Assembly: GCA_947359465.1 (NCBI GenBank)
Contig: OX375873.1
Coordinates: 60,731,573 to 60,795,572 of the forward strand
Reading direction: 5' to 3'
Length of the DNA: 64,000 bases
From: Metellina segmentata
Lineage: Eukaryota > Arthropoda > Arachnida > Araneae > Tetragnathidae
The notes beneath the pieces were generated by a model that saw only the letters and a list, made by a program, of their open reading frames with translations, was not told the origin of the DNA and searched no databases. Of this stretch, positions 43,362 through 54,832 are shown one piece after another. Position numbers and translations under genes: made by a program. Within the stretch, counting starts at the first letter, position 1; every line of letters starts with the position of its first letter.

Positions 43362-43997
43362 ATGTCTTTACGCTCGAAAAGATATATCAGACGGTCTGCT
43401 TTTAAAAAAGCTGTTCTGGAATCTCGAGTAGGAACAGAATTTCAGGCCGATGTTCCAAATTGTGTAATTAAGGAAGAAGTCGATTCCAAACCATTCGATT
43501 TGGAAAGAATGCTCTGGAATCCTACCATATTATCACCAGAGACTGTTAAAAATTATTTGGAATTTGTGAAGACTTTTGGATGGCGGGGCCTGAACGAAGA
43601 ACGCGCCTTGTTTCTGCTGCACAAATGCGATTATGACATAGATGAAGCTCTGAGACGGTTCAAACAGCTGCCGGTGTCATCGGAAAGAGATTCCTCTTGG
43701 TCCGAGGAAGAATGCCACCATTTCGACCATGGTCTGGCTAAGCATGGGAAAGACTTCCGTTGTCTTCAGAAAACCGTGTTAACTAGAAGCGTACAAGAAA
43801 TCGTGCAATATTATTATTCGTGGAAAAAATCTGAGCGATACGATTCTTTCCTCAAAAATGTGTCCAAGTTTGAAAACTCCCATTTCCGCAAGAAAACTTT
43901 CAAAAAAATGTATCGGACAATGGATTACGCAGATTTCTTTTTAGAACAAGAATTGGCCGATATGCAAGTCAGAGTTTCCAAAACGAAACTTAAGTGA
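43362..43997 (+). CDS. ELM2-SANT protein, MIER-like (mesoderm induction early response type)
   Basis: This is an intact 211-residue single-exon frame. An ELM2 domain occupies about residues 21-105 (VGTEFQADVPNCV at the start, then MLWNPTILSPETVKNYLEF and CDYDIDEALRRFK). A SANT domain occupies about 112-165 (SWSEEECHHFDHGLAKHGKD, then YYYSWKKSERYD). In known families this pair binds and activates class I histone deacetylases in nuclear co-repressor complexes. YYxWKKSERYD is closest to MIER proteins rather than MTA, RERE or CoREST. The acidic N-terminus and the long tail of vertebrate MIER1 are missing, so this is a short form. The start ATG follows a pyrimidine-rich stretch, and no intron signals interrupt the frame. 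The frame is free of defects in a region otherwise full of dead transposons, which suggests that it is maintained or young. It may be a retrocopy. Confidence 0.85.
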   Translation: MSLRSKRYIRRSAFKKAVLESRVGTEFQADVPNCVIKEEVDSKPFDLERMLWNPTILSPETVKNYLEFVKTFGWRGLNEERALFLLHKCDYDIDEALRRFKQLPVSSERDSSWSEEECHHFDHGLAKHGKDFRCLQKTVLTRSVQEIVQYYYSWKKSERYDSFLKNVSKFENSHFRKKTFKKMYRTMDYADFFLEQELADMQVRVSKTKLK

Positions 43998-44305
43998 CTC
44001 TACTGCAGATTTATCTACGGAGAGAAAAACAGAACCAAAGAACCATTTGAAGAGGACTTTTCCTTCGCAATTTGGACAGTCTGAATTTTAACCTTATTTC
44101 TATGTTTCCTTAAGCCAGAGATGAATTCTCAATGTGATCGTTGGTTATTTCTTCTGCAAAGTGTTGGTATGATCTATATAAATATCCTATTTTTTCTCAT
44201 TATTCCGAAGTTACAAAGTAGTCTTCGGTAAGTGTTGCTTTCTGTTACTCTTTCTTATGTTTCCATTGATTGTATGCGATATAATCATATGCAATATGCT
44301 ACTGA

Positions 44306-44311
44306 AATAAA
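44306..44311 (+). terminator. Polyadenylation signal AATAAA for the ELM2-SANT gene
   Basis: AATAAA lies about 310 bases past the stop codon, the usual place for cleavage and polyadenylation. No poly-A tract follows in the genomic sequence, which weakly argues against a recent retrocopy ending here. Confidence 0.45.
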
Positions 44312-44329
44312 GAAGATAAGTTTTTTAGA

Positions 44330-45052
44330 TACTGAAATTATTTAAGTTTTCAATTTATTTCTCCCTTGTTCTATATCAAAGTCATCAATTTATTTTTTAC
44401 GCTTTAATTATCTAATGAGACAGTATGATTGTTGCATGAGTATATGATCTTAAGAGACAGTTAGGAATAGGTAATAACTACCGACTACGCGTATGAAAAT
44501 TGTCTTTAATTTGTGGGAGAGGAATTTTCAGTGGTATAAACAAAAACAGACTATAGTAGGAAAAAAACGAACTACCGGTTAAATACTAATTAGATTTCTG
44601 TCCATTTTGATAATATTTGGCGTCAGTTTTTACTACAAGCGAAATGATAAAATTCCCTAGGATCTTATCCGAAAAAGTGCACTAACACAGTAGCGCTCTT
44701 TGCATTTAGCATTACAGGAAAACTGTCAAGCTACTCAGTGTAAAATTGTTTGTCTTCAATTTTCAATGTTAAAACGAATATTTTAATATGTTTTAAGCAA
44801 TGTTTAATTTGTTTAGGACTGTTAAGATCCTTACTTTATACTATAAGGCATAAGAAAGTTGCATGCCTTAAAATAGTGCCAAAAAATCTTCGGTACATAG
44901 TTTCACTGAAATTTGTTAAGTCGATCAAAACGCGTGGTTCTTTTATATCGTTGTTTTCGTAAGTGCAAACATTGATATTTTTTAAAAATAGGAATGTACT
45001 GAACATATATATTCGGATTGCTGTTCGATTATTAATTTGATTTTCTCTGAAA
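44330..45052. other. AT-rich DNA without recognisable gene
   Basis: No domain or repeat relation was recognised. Overlapping short frames at 44750-45081 show no family features. Confidence 0.4.
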
Positions 45053-45214
45053 CTATTCACGAAAGATGCCATTTTAATCACTAAAAACTACACATTTTAC
45101 TGCACTTTTGTTCAATAAAATATTCACGAAGGATGTCATTTTCATCTGTAAAAAATTCGAATTTTTTTGCATTTTTGTTCGATAAAATATTCACGAAAGA
45201 TGTCATTTTCATCT
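45053..45214. repeat. Tandem repeat, 67-bp unit, about 2.4 copies
   Basis: Units begin TATTCACGAAAGATGNCATT at 45053, 45121 and 45188. Each complete one ends with TTTTGTTCNATAAAA. Confidence 0.8.
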
Positions 45215-45448
45215 ACGAGTCAACACAGTTAAACAGTACAAAACATTCTTGAAAAATTGCTCTTGATCTGCAAAGCTTGTTTTTTGTGATTTGACATTTA
45301 AAACCACACGCTTTAACACGTTTTCTTACAATTTATTGTAGCATTTAAAACAAATTTTGTACCACAAACTGTTTTACACTAATAGGAATGTAGTTCACTA
45401 AATGTTGCTTCCGCGTGAATACCTAGTTTTCTTACTCTTACTACAAGG

Positions 45449-45946
45449 CCCGGGAGCAGAAAGAGCTTAAAACTGTGACCCCTACGTAACAGACCAAAGT
45501 CTAAACAGAACAATTTTTCCTTAATTTTATCAAAATTTTGGCCTTTTTTTTTTAAATTATAAGTTACGATGTTCTGCAGGGCAAAGAGCGCTCCTTGTCA
45601 CACCTTTTTTTTCTTCTCTATATTTACTGTACAACCTCCCTACACCGCCCCAAATTACCACAAACACTTTATACCTAAATAACACATTTTCTATGTCAAT
45701 GACAAAATATTTAAAAGTTTTCGACAGAATTGCAAATTCTGAAAGTATGCCTTGGTTTTAAATAAAGTAAGTTAATTAATTTTGATGTTTTATTATAAAT
45801 AGGCAATACATATATAGCCAATAACTGTGTTTTACGTCTGTTTTTGATTTTACTGCTGTTTTCAAAATTCCAACAAAATGCCTGCAGAACAATTGCAATT
45901 GCCTGGAGTTGTGTTACAAAACACTGAATACAATTCTGCTCCTGGG
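45449..45946. mobile_element. hAT-like MITE, copy 2
   Basis: This is an inverted copy of 20800-21296, beginning CCCGGGAGCAGAAA and ending TTCTGCTCCTGGG. The flanks CTACAAGG (45441-45448) and CTGCAAGG (45947-45954) are 7 of 8 identical, indicating an 8-bp duplication of hAT type. No coding frame. Confidence 0.75.
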
Positions 45947-45954
45947 CTGCAAGG

Positions 45955-48175
45955 TATTAGTATAAGTGTGAGTACAAATTTATGCTTAAGTAAGGTATTA
46001 TATGCTTTAAAGAAAACAAGATTTGAACAGGTATAAAATGTTCTGTACTAATTTTATAAACAGTTACTAGGAACGCCAAAATTCGAGTATAGTTTCGGAA
46101 AAAGAAATTTGCTTGTGTTTTCATTGTCCATGTGATCTGTATATTTGCAATATTTATTCCTCTCGTTTGAGGAGGCTGAAGCATGAAAATTACCGGTAGC
46201 CTTTGTGGTTCAGCCCTAAGGATATAGCGCTCATAATACAATTACTGAGTCAAATGCATGTTAAATTTATCCATATCATCTACATACTTGTATTATTTAT
46301 TTCTCATTTAAAAGAACGGACTCGAACACTGAACGCTGGCAGGGAACTTGGAGTCCCTGCTGTCTTCAGAAGAGGTAAGTCTACATTGAGGACACAAGGT
46401 AAGTTTAGGTCGTGCCATTGAAAGTGGCATTGAAGTATTTAACAATGGCTTATTTTGTTTAATAGCTATCAATTGCTTTGCTCTTTGAGGCATTCGAATT
46501 TATTAGTGTATAGGATTATAATTTTTGTTATAAGCCGACTTGAAAGCAGGAATGTATTACTTAAAATCTAAAATAATTAGTAGGTTGTGTCGTGGACACA
46601 AACCGTAGTTTTGACATGAATAAATGCCTGATGTTAGGTCGTGGAGGTGGAATATACCCCGACTCATCCTTTACGCCTTTCCCCTTGTTTCGAAGGTTTT
46701 GTCAGCTATGGACATTCTTTAACAACACGACCCAGAATTTATCTTCTAAATGTTTCTTCTAGTTCTGCAATCATATAAAAGTTTATATTTATTTAAATTC
46801 TACTCAATTGCACCAAATTTTGTTCGTGCTAGATTGTTCTTTTTCAAAATTTTGCCGCTTAGTTTGTTAGTTTCTGAATGACAACTCTTGAGCAGTTCTC
46901 AATCCACTCAATACAAAGTTACACTGACTCGTAGTTCGCCTAGTACCTTAGAATTTCGACGTATTGTGACGTAGTGTGTATCAACACTTAGGAATACGTT
47001 TTGCTGACATGGAAATAAAATTGGCAAGATTTCCCCAAGCTTTTTTGAAAATCAAAAGTCTTCTCCCGAATTTACGGGTTTTAAAGTCAGCGAAATCTTG
47101 GAACAAAATTATTTTGATTATCCTTACATTTCCTCCAAAACTGATTTTAGTACAGCTGAAAATATATTATATTTGGCTTCATATGAATATACATAAGAGA
47201 AGACGGAAATAAACTATTGACCTTCACTCATTGGCCATTTTATGAAATAGACGAAGCATGTGGGTGGAGTCGCTGTCATTAGATATCAGAAGGGTAAGTC
47301 ACGGAATTGATCAAGGAGGTCATATCTGTTTGGAAGGGAAGACTAGGTTCCTGAACGGATAAATGCGTGTGAACACCTCAGAGGGTTAAAACGTATTGTG
47401 ATGTGAAATAAAACACAAGGTAAGCAGATTTTTAATTACTCATTATATTTTTGTATTAAAAGGAAATAATATAAAAAACGATGGATGCCTACAAGATGTG
47501 TGAATAAGAACTGTCAGGAAATTATAATTCGTATCATTTTCAAATCGAGTTACAAATTCATGTGTGGTATCCATTAACTTTTCTTCAATGAAGCAGTTAT
47601 GCAGCATTTTAAAATAATGTGTAGAAATTGGAAACAGTTTAGTGCACACAGCCGATGTTTAAATTTGGCTATTGTGATGTGGGTAAGCGTGAGAGTTGAC
47701 GAACACAACGATCGATATATCGTCTTCATGCTGAAATCTATCCCGCATAAAACATTTAAATTAATTTTAAAATGTTCCAAAATTCCCTCGAAACGAAACG
47801 TAACCTTCCTCTAATGGATTTTGTTATGAATGGTTGATATGTTAGTATAAATAATAAATTTTATTTTTGTATTATAATTTTATAAAAAAATTTGTTTGGG
47901 CTGTATATGGCGATCAAACTTTATAGATAAAATATTCTGCATTTAAAAGGTACATGCTGTCTGTATATCCTGCTGCAGCCGCTAAGTCTGCTCTTGTGTT
48001 TTGCCGAAGAAGCTGAATTTACCCCTTTTTTACATGCGGGTGTTTTTATAAGTGTTTCCAAGTTTGTTACATTGACGCACTTGATGACTAATTGGATATA
48101 TATTTTCTATCGAGACATCCCAAGAATTACCAGTGCTTAAAATGAACGAGCCGTTTCTCTAACGACAGGTACCCC
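45955..48175. other. DNA without recognisable gene
   Basis: Several short open frames (up to about 94 residues) on both strands have no recognisable features. The 46300-46420 and 47220-47420 parts are slightly less AT-rich and contain GGTAAGT-type donor sequences, but no exon could be supported. Confidence 0.4.
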
Positions 48176-48179
48176 TTAG

Positions 48180-48575
48180 ATTTGATGTCTGGAGTAGGGA
48201 TACGACATCGATGTCGATGTTTCAAAACATCGAACAAGTTGGGTTGGCGTGGAAGTTTGGAGAGTGGGGTGCCAGCTCAGGTGTTGCTTCGTCATCTGAC
48301 CGTGGTTCAAAATTACGAGGTGTTGTCCTCGGATCTTTCCCTTAAGGGACTGATCCCGGACCGTCGTCAATAGCCCGTTGTGTTGCTCTAGTAAAACTAA
48401 AATTACCATTACCATCAAAACATTGATGCTTTATAAAAAACATCAATATTTTATTTAAAAAAAAACAAAAAACATTGAGTTATTTATCATCGATTTATTG
48501 GAGCCGATGTTTGTTTAACATCGATGTTCTTACACTGTCGATATTTTTAAACTGCCGATGTTTTATCTTTGAATA
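48180..48575. repeat. ATCGATGTTTT-type palindromic repeat interrupted by a SINE
   Basis: The flanks contain ACATCGATGTCGATGTTTCAA (48202) and, after the SINE, CATTGATGCTTTATAAAAAACATC, ATCGATTTATTGGAGCCGAT and CATCGATGTTCTTACACTGT. These CGATGTTTT motifs in both orientations resemble MITE-like elements seen in other arthropods. The class is uncertain. Confidence 0.4.
48236..48420 (+). repeat. tRNA-derived SINE, family A, copy 4 (5' truncated)
   Basis: It lacks the tRNA-like head. It has GGGGTGCCAGCTCAGGTGTT, CGTCATCTGACCGTGGTTCA and an uninterrupted tail, CCCTTAAGGGACTGATCCCG ... TGTGTTGCTCTAGTAAAAC, ending in ATTACCATTACCATC. This copy shows what the hAT insertion site at 11490 looked like before insertion. 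Confidence 0.85.
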
Positions 48576-48579
48576 AAAA

Positions 48580-50079
48580 AAAACACCATTGTAAAAATTT
48601 AAAAAATAACCGTGCAATTAATAATTTGTCAGTGATGGCGACATCCGTCCCATCAGAAGGAGTTTTCCCCCCTAACTCATGGGATAGTTAGTGAAAAAAG
48701 TCGTCTCAAGGGGGAGGAAGTTATCAAACTTCTTTTTTTACAAACTGTAAATAACAAATATTGGGGCATATAATAATTATAGGACCCAATATTTTTTATT
48801 TGCAGGACATAAAAAATAAGGTTGTGTTTCCCCTAATAGTTTATAAATAATTAATAATAACTAACAATAATTATTGTTATGTACCTACCTACTTATACTT
48901 ATAGTTAGTAGTACCTCTTTCAAAAAAATTGTTGTAAATATTATTTTCTTTTGTATTATTCAATATAAAAACAAAAGATTTGTTAATTGTTCTTATAATT
49001 TTTGTCTTTGTTTTGACGGCTAAAAAAAATCGTAGTTATAAATTAATAAACACGTCAAAATTGACAAATTATATCTGTTGGATATTCTCCTGTTCTTTCA
49101 ACTGTTTAAATGTAGCAAATCTTTCATATGCAAATCAGGTAGATTTGCATATGAAACGCCCATTTAATTTGATTGGTTAGAGCTATATTTATAAACGAAG
49201 TTAGTTTATATTCTGATCTCCCGGATCCAAATACTGTATATTTGTATGTTCTCTTATGATTTGCTATTTTATCTGTAAAGTTTACATTTTAATAAACTTT
49301 TAATTGTCCGGGCGCCCGCGTACCATTTTGGAAAGTCATTTCAACAAGGCTCATTTTTGTGTCAGTTGTAATCTTCATATTCCTCAACTGGAAACAGGAC
49401 GTAAGCAGGCAAGCCAGCGATGGGGGTGGTTGTGGAAGGGTTCGAACGTTGATAAAATAAATTTAAAAAAAAAAAAAAAAAAGGAATTCAAGAAGGCTGA
49501 AACTTTTTCTCTTGTTAGTTAACATGGTAAAATGACAAAAAAAAAAACAGTCAGCTGCTTGGCAGAGGGTGGAAATATAGTCCGCTGATGCGATAAGTTC
49601 GAGCACCGCGTGACAACGTTGGACTGGACTAGAATATCACTTTCGGAGCACCCGCTGCAATGCAGCTCATCTCCACATCATAAAAATAATTAAAAATTTA
49701 AAAGAAAGACGAGTAGCACAAGAGTGGGTGAATTTAAGTAAAAAATGTCGGATCTAGCGTGCAGAAATAAAACGTAGATGCTGAATTAACCGTAAGCGCA
49801 CAGGCCGCAAAACGAGAAGGGACGTCAACCCTCCCAACTACTGCCTGCGAACATGAGTGGCGCGGCAACGTTATTGTTTCAACTGATACTCAGACAACTG
49901 ACTTTTATTTATTAGTTTTTATATGCGCAAATTAAATGAAAAACCGTCGTCACACCACAGTCCACAAGTAACCCAACTTTAAAAGTCGAAAAACAATCTG
50001 GAACGAACAGCACCTGCACTTCTCAAGTAAAGCGCGTGCTTAAAAGAACAGCAGCTGGCGCGAAATAATAACCGATCAG
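48580..50079. other. DNA without recognisable gene
   Basis: It includes an A18 run near 49466, preceded by GGGTTCGAACGTTGAT, which could be a SINE tail, and a GC-richer stretch at 49560-50060. No coding is supported. Confidence 0.4.
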
Positions 50080-50380
50080 AATATATTCGCTTTTTCATGA
50101 TTCATTCAATGAGAGAGGCGCCACTAACTTTTGGAAATATTTCAAAAAAACTTATTCACATGCTCACATCAAATAATGCGCATACAATTCTAACAGGATT
50201 TGATAGCTATTTTTCGCCTTCAATCAAGGATTATGAGCATTTATTGAGAAATAGGGAGAGAGGTCAGTCATACAGAATACATGGATGTGATCATACATCA
50301 AATTTTACATATGAGTTAAAAAAATATTAATTTCAAAGAAGCGTTCGTCAAATTCATTAGGTACTCCAACCTGTAGCAAA
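50080..50380 (+). pseudogene. Fragment of a recurrent, unnamed invertebrate protein
   Basis: The frame contains FDSYFSPSIKDYEHLLRNRE, then GQSYRIHGCDHTSNFTYELK. After a one-base shift in an A-run (about 50322) it continues NINFKEAFVKFIRYSN. I recognise this pattern (a DQYFxPSIKxYE block followed by ELKNINFK) from many repeated hypothetical proteins of cnidarians and arthropods that appear to belong to mobile elements. Its function is unknown. Confidence 0.45.
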
Positions 50381-50550
50381 GAAGAACGAAAATAAATTTT
50401 CCAAATTGAGTGCACTGTTAACCTGGCAAAGCCTGAATTAATTATTTTTTTTCCAATATCAATTTAGTTCTAGTATATTGTTGATAGGATAATATTTACG
50501 TAGAAAAAGCCTTTTTTTGTTGTAAAATTTCAATAATATTGTCAAAAATG

Positions 50551-52082
50551 CATGGTACCATATGGTACCACTAGGCTTTTAAGGGAGCAAATTGTAAGTA
50601 ATTCAATTTCTTATTGATACTGACGCAAACGATAAAATACTTTATATTAATATTTATACTTTAAATATTTACCGTTGTATTTACCAGTTTGTGATTTGAA
50701 ATTAATACAAAAATATAAATGTATAACATATAAGACCACGTTTTAATAAATATATAATAATATAAATACATATATCATAAGAGAAGAGGAAATTTTTACT
50801 TTCCAGAAAGAACAAGAAACAAATGGTAATACAAATAAAATTATTAATAATACTGTCATTTTTTTATGAAATATAATCAATAACTTTATTGCTTGGTCTA
50901 TTTGCAATGTTATTTTGTGTGAAAGTCTATAAAACAGTCATTATAAGCCCTACGTCCCATTTTAAGCACATAGTGCGAACTCGACTAGTGTAGTTTATAG
51001 CAGCACGTCTTGAACCCAACTTCTTTTGAATTTATTTGTACAAGTCTGCTTGATTCTTTTTGCTACTTCTTTCGTTAGCAGAGTTTGCCAGACCCTCTCC
51101 TCTTCTGAATCTGAATCTAATCTGAATTTACACTTAACTGATGACCACATATGAATTATCTGTAAGTTCTGCTTCATCTTCTGCCGAGTCTTCATCTGAT
51201 ACAACTGCAACATCAGGTGGTTCAATATAGATATCTTCTAAGTCCGACTCTGAGTTTAATTCATCAAATAGCAAAACCGTTTCTTCTAGTGTTAAATTTC
51301 TGAAAAATGAAACTGAAAGTAATGAAATAACAAAATATACATATGATTTAAATTTATTCATAAAAACTGTCATAAGAAATAATATGTAAAAAAATATATA
51401 ATCAAAGACGCATTTTAACTCCATAAATTAATTTTAACTACAACTATCTCCCCATTTTATACTCTTGGCTTTGTTATTTTTATCAAATAAGCAATACAAA
51501 TACAGTTTTTTTTTAAAGATTTTTTATGCACAATTTTCGTATTATTATTTATACACATTTATTTTTTAACTATTCTATCATAAATCATAAATAATTTAAA
51601 TATACACTTTAAAACCCTTTCTGTATTTTCTACAGCAAAAAATCAATAAAAATCTAAGCAGTGACGAAAAGATAGTGTAAAAGCCTAGTGGTACCAAACG
51701 GTATCAGTAACATTCCATTAGAAAAAAAATGTACATAATATTATTATATTTTTTTGAAACACTGTGTACGTGATATTTAGTCATAAGCGATAAATATTGT
51801 ATCAAACTTTCATTTCTATATATATTAGAAAAGAAAAAAAAGGTTGTATTTACTTTTTCGATGGGTCATTTTGTCATAGCCTAAAAATGTTCTTGTTTCT
51901 CCCGCTCAAAGTAAAACACTAACGTGTTGTTCGCTTAAATTATTACCTAGAAAGGATTTTCCACTCTCTTGTGTGGTGCCTTCTACTAACAAACAAACAT
52001 AATATTTGAATTATAAAGAAGAAAATTGTCATATTTAAACCCTTATTTCTGGTACCATATGGTACCGCTAGTCTTTCTCGGG
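50551..52082 (-). mobile_element. piggyBac-like remnant
   Basis: The right end is CTAGTCTTTCTCGGG followed by TTAA (52083-52086). Its inverse begins CCCGAGAAAGACTAG, like the CCCTAGAAAGA start of piggyBac. Next to it is the 16-bp palindrome GGTACCATATGGTACC (52051-52066), which recurs at about 50561-50576, and a partial inverse TAGTGGTACC occurs near 51688. The left limit is uncertain because no TTAA-CCC end is found there. Confidence 0.55.
50995..51301 (-). pseudogene. piggyBac transposase N-terminal fragment
   Basis: After an acceptor (CATTTTTCAG on the minus strand, ending at 51302) the frame reads RNLTLEETVLLFDELNSESD, then DIYIEPPDVAVVSDEDSAED. An acidic leader with IEPPDxxxxSDEDS is characteristic of piggyBac-derived transposases. 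A stop at about 51137 and a shifted frame to 50995 follow. The catalytic core is not present. Confidence 0.65.
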
Positions 52083-52086
52083 TTAA

Positions 52087-53095
52087 TGTGTAAGAAATGC
52101 AATGTGTGTTTATTTTTGGTACCTAAGATTGTATTTTTCAATTTTTATTTTTTAATTTTTAAATTTGTAATTTTCTGTTCTTTACACACACTAAATACAT
52201 TCTTTGTTAAGTAAATGTCTGAATCATTTATTCTTATGTATTCCTGGAAGTTCACCTCATAATCAGTGCAACTTTCAAGTGTCACTATATTTTTTGGGGG
52301 GAAGACGTGGGAGCATTTGATAAATGTAAAAATCAAAGCGGGATTATTGTAAACATGTTATTAGAAAGGTAAAAATACCATTGGATTTCCTTCTACTGCC
52401 ATGATTAATGCTCATGCTGTCACTTGTTCAATATTCAATATCACGAGGAAAATCGTTGTTAACAATTACTCCTACTTTCAGGGGTTATTGTAAACAGCCG
52501 AGTGCGGTATTAAGTTTCTTTTCTGGAATTTTCTTACTAATTAAATATCAAAATAGAACAGTGACAAGTTAGTTTAGTAGGGTGAACAATGTTTAAATAC
52601 TTTATCAAGAGTTTAAAAATAGGGATTGAAAGTGAACATACAGATTTTATTTACAATTTCCCCGCCTTACCCTACTCTGAAGATTGGACAAGTAATGACA
52701 TGACTCATTATTTAGAAGGGAAAATATTATATATTAGTTATAATTATTGTTATAAATGTGAAGTTATTCTTGAGGTATCGTTGTAAGGTATGTGGAAAAC
52801 GATTTAAACTGTCCAAATCACGGAAGAAGCCGATGCGAAAATCGTATTTCATGTTTGTAAATTACAATGCTAGACTTACGTAACGATAAGGTGGTCTGAT
52901 ACTGATATTATAATAATAACTGATTGTAATAATTATGCTTGAAAATATCAATTGTGTACGCAGCGGCTTGAAAATATCGATGCTGCTTGGTACCGGTAAT
53001 AATGTGAATATATTAGAGTAGGTAGGTATGAAAAGGTTTTTTTTTTTTGTTAAATATTTTTAGCAAATACGCAAAATGAAATATCTGAGTATTAA
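52087..53095. other. AT-rich DNA without recognisable gene
   Basis: Short frames near 52145-52336 (minus) and 52589-52786 (plus) have no recognisable features. This is the left flank of the BEL element. Confidence 0.4.
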
Positions 53096-53526
53096 TGTTA
53101 GTGTTGGGTTGGTGGTCACCAGATGGCAGCAGAGTGGTCATCGAGGGATCAGTCGCCCAATCCCTATCGTTCTCCCTTGGGGGTCAGGGGACGGGTTTTT
53201 GTAGTAGTTTCACGTGCGTCGGCGATGTAAGAGGTTGTGTCCCCTTTCGCGGCGTCAAAGTTAATGTACTTGTGTAACCATACTTAATCAAGAATAAATA
53301 TATGCACCGAACATCTACCATTGTTAATCTTAGCCTTACAATCATTTGGAGGAGAAGCCAGCTACCCTGTATCCCGAGGTAAGTGACTCATGCATACTTC
53401 TCTTAAACAGTGTTACCTCTGCGATCACTTTAGATTTTGATAAAAAGCAATTTAGGGTATAATTAATTGTACTTGGCTCCGGATGGTATCCGGCTATACC
53501 AAGATCCTTGTGTCCTACGCGACACA
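53096..53526 (+). repeat. 5' LTR of BEL/Pao element
   Basis: It starts TGTTAGTGTTGGGTTGG and ends ACGCGACACA, with AATAAA near 53293. The TGTTAGTGTTGGGT start is common among arthropod BEL elements. With only one LTR in view, the boundaries rest on the TG...CA ends and on the primer-binding-like sequence three bases after. Confidence 0.65.
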
Positions 53527-53597
53527 TAGTGGCGAGCCAGCCAGGATAGTAACGCCTGTTAGTAATTTAGTTTGGCAGTGATATTTATATTCGGTTA

Positions 53598-54692
53598 TTG
53601 TTGTGTTATTTAAAAATGGATAAGTTAATAAAAAGGAGAATACCTTATAGAACGCAGTTTACTAAAAATGCTCGAGGGATTAGAGATATTCTCTTAGACA
53701 AAGAATTGGATAGAGGGGTCCTATCGGACAAATTTGCTAAACTCAAAAATGGGATCGATAGCATTGTTAAATTAGATGAGGATATATTTGAGTTGCTTGT
53801 AGACAATGAGGGTTGTTCGGATGAGGACATCCAAACGGAAATGGAAGGAAGAGATGTGTATAGAGACGAGTTCATTACAATTTGAGTGTCAGATGAAAGA
53901 GGTTTTAGAGGCTAAGTTCGCAGGTACAGGGAATGATAAGCCGAATGTGTGTGCGAATAACAGTTTTAAGCTCCCAGAGATAGAGTTAAAACATTTCGAT
54001 GGAGCTCTTATAAACTATTTACCATTTTGGAATCAATTTAAGCAAATCCATGATAACAAAGGTATAAGTGATGCCAATAAATTCTATTACCTAAACCAGG
54101 CGATGAAACCTGGTTCAAAGGCACAGGAATTCATTCAAGCCTACCCGGTAACGGCAGAAAATTACCAAAGGGCAGTGGAGGCATTGAAAAAAAAGGTCCG
54201 AGAAAAAGGATTTGCTGATTGAAGTCTACGTAAGGGAACTTCTAAAATTAATAATAACAAATGTTGGTAGGGATCAACATAAGTTGCCGTTGGAGAAGCT
54301 GGTTGATAAAATGGAAGCGCATTTGCGAGCTCTGTAATCATTAGGCTTAGAGGGGAGTGAGAATAGCGCGTGGTTATATCCAATGGTGGAAAGTTGCTTA
54401 TCAGAAGATGTTTTGTTAGCTTGGCAAAGGCATGCTACCCAGTTCGCATTATTAGCAGATAGCGAAGGGGGTTTCAGAGTTTTCACCCCTACGGAGGGGC
54501 TTCTTTCCGCACCTGCATCGGTGTCGTCAGCTAACCTAAGTGATGTCAATTCCCCCTGGTTATCTAGACTGACCAACCTCATGACCTTTCTCCATGGAGA
54601 AGTGGAAAACCAGGAACGCTTGACCTTGGCTAGAGGGGGGTTTGGACCAATACCTCCTATAGAAGAAAGCCGGAATAAGAGGGAGAAAAGGT
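53598..54692 (+). pseudogene. BEL/Pao Gag, broken by frameshifts
   Basis: The first frame, MDKLIKRRIPYRTQFTKNAR to about 53882, is joined by a frameshift (around 53850-53880) to a frame with PEIELKHFDGALINYLPFWN and NQAMKPGSKAQEFI (the DUF1759-type Gag region). A second shift at about 54195 leads to KLPLEKLVDKMEAHLRAL, with a stop near 54335. It continues with VESCLSEDVLLAWQRH from 54383 and ends NQERLTLARGGFG ... ESRNKREKR at the P-element junction. The gene order and motifs fit BEL/Pao Gag. At least two frameshifts and one stop make it inactive. Confidence 0.8.
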
Positions 54693-54832
54693 CATCGACC
54701 TTAGAAGTAACTAGACGGACCGTGTGCGCGCAGCTCCATGTTATTTCTCCTGACTGTTTGGTTCGAAGAACTCCGGGCGAAGGTCACGTGTTTGTGGGAG
54801 GAGTTAGTCGCCATTTCTCCCATAGCTTCGAC

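Larger units (their letters stand above)
53096..54692 (+). mobile_element. BEL/Pao retrotransposon, 5' part, interrupted by a P element
   Basis: A 5' LTR (53096-53526) is followed by a primer-binding-site-like TGGCGAGCCAGCCAGGA at 53530 and by gag. The element is cut at 54692 by the P element. Beyond the P element (from 57951) I could not recognise pol, and no 3' LTR lies in the window. Confidence 0.75.

Noticed and set aside
46203..46421. Possible exon with two GGTAAGT donors
   Set aside because: No acceptor-bounded frame with recognisable protein could be defined.
53645..53875. 76-residue frame on the minus strand in the BEL region
   Set aside because: It is the reverse shadow of the Gag frame.
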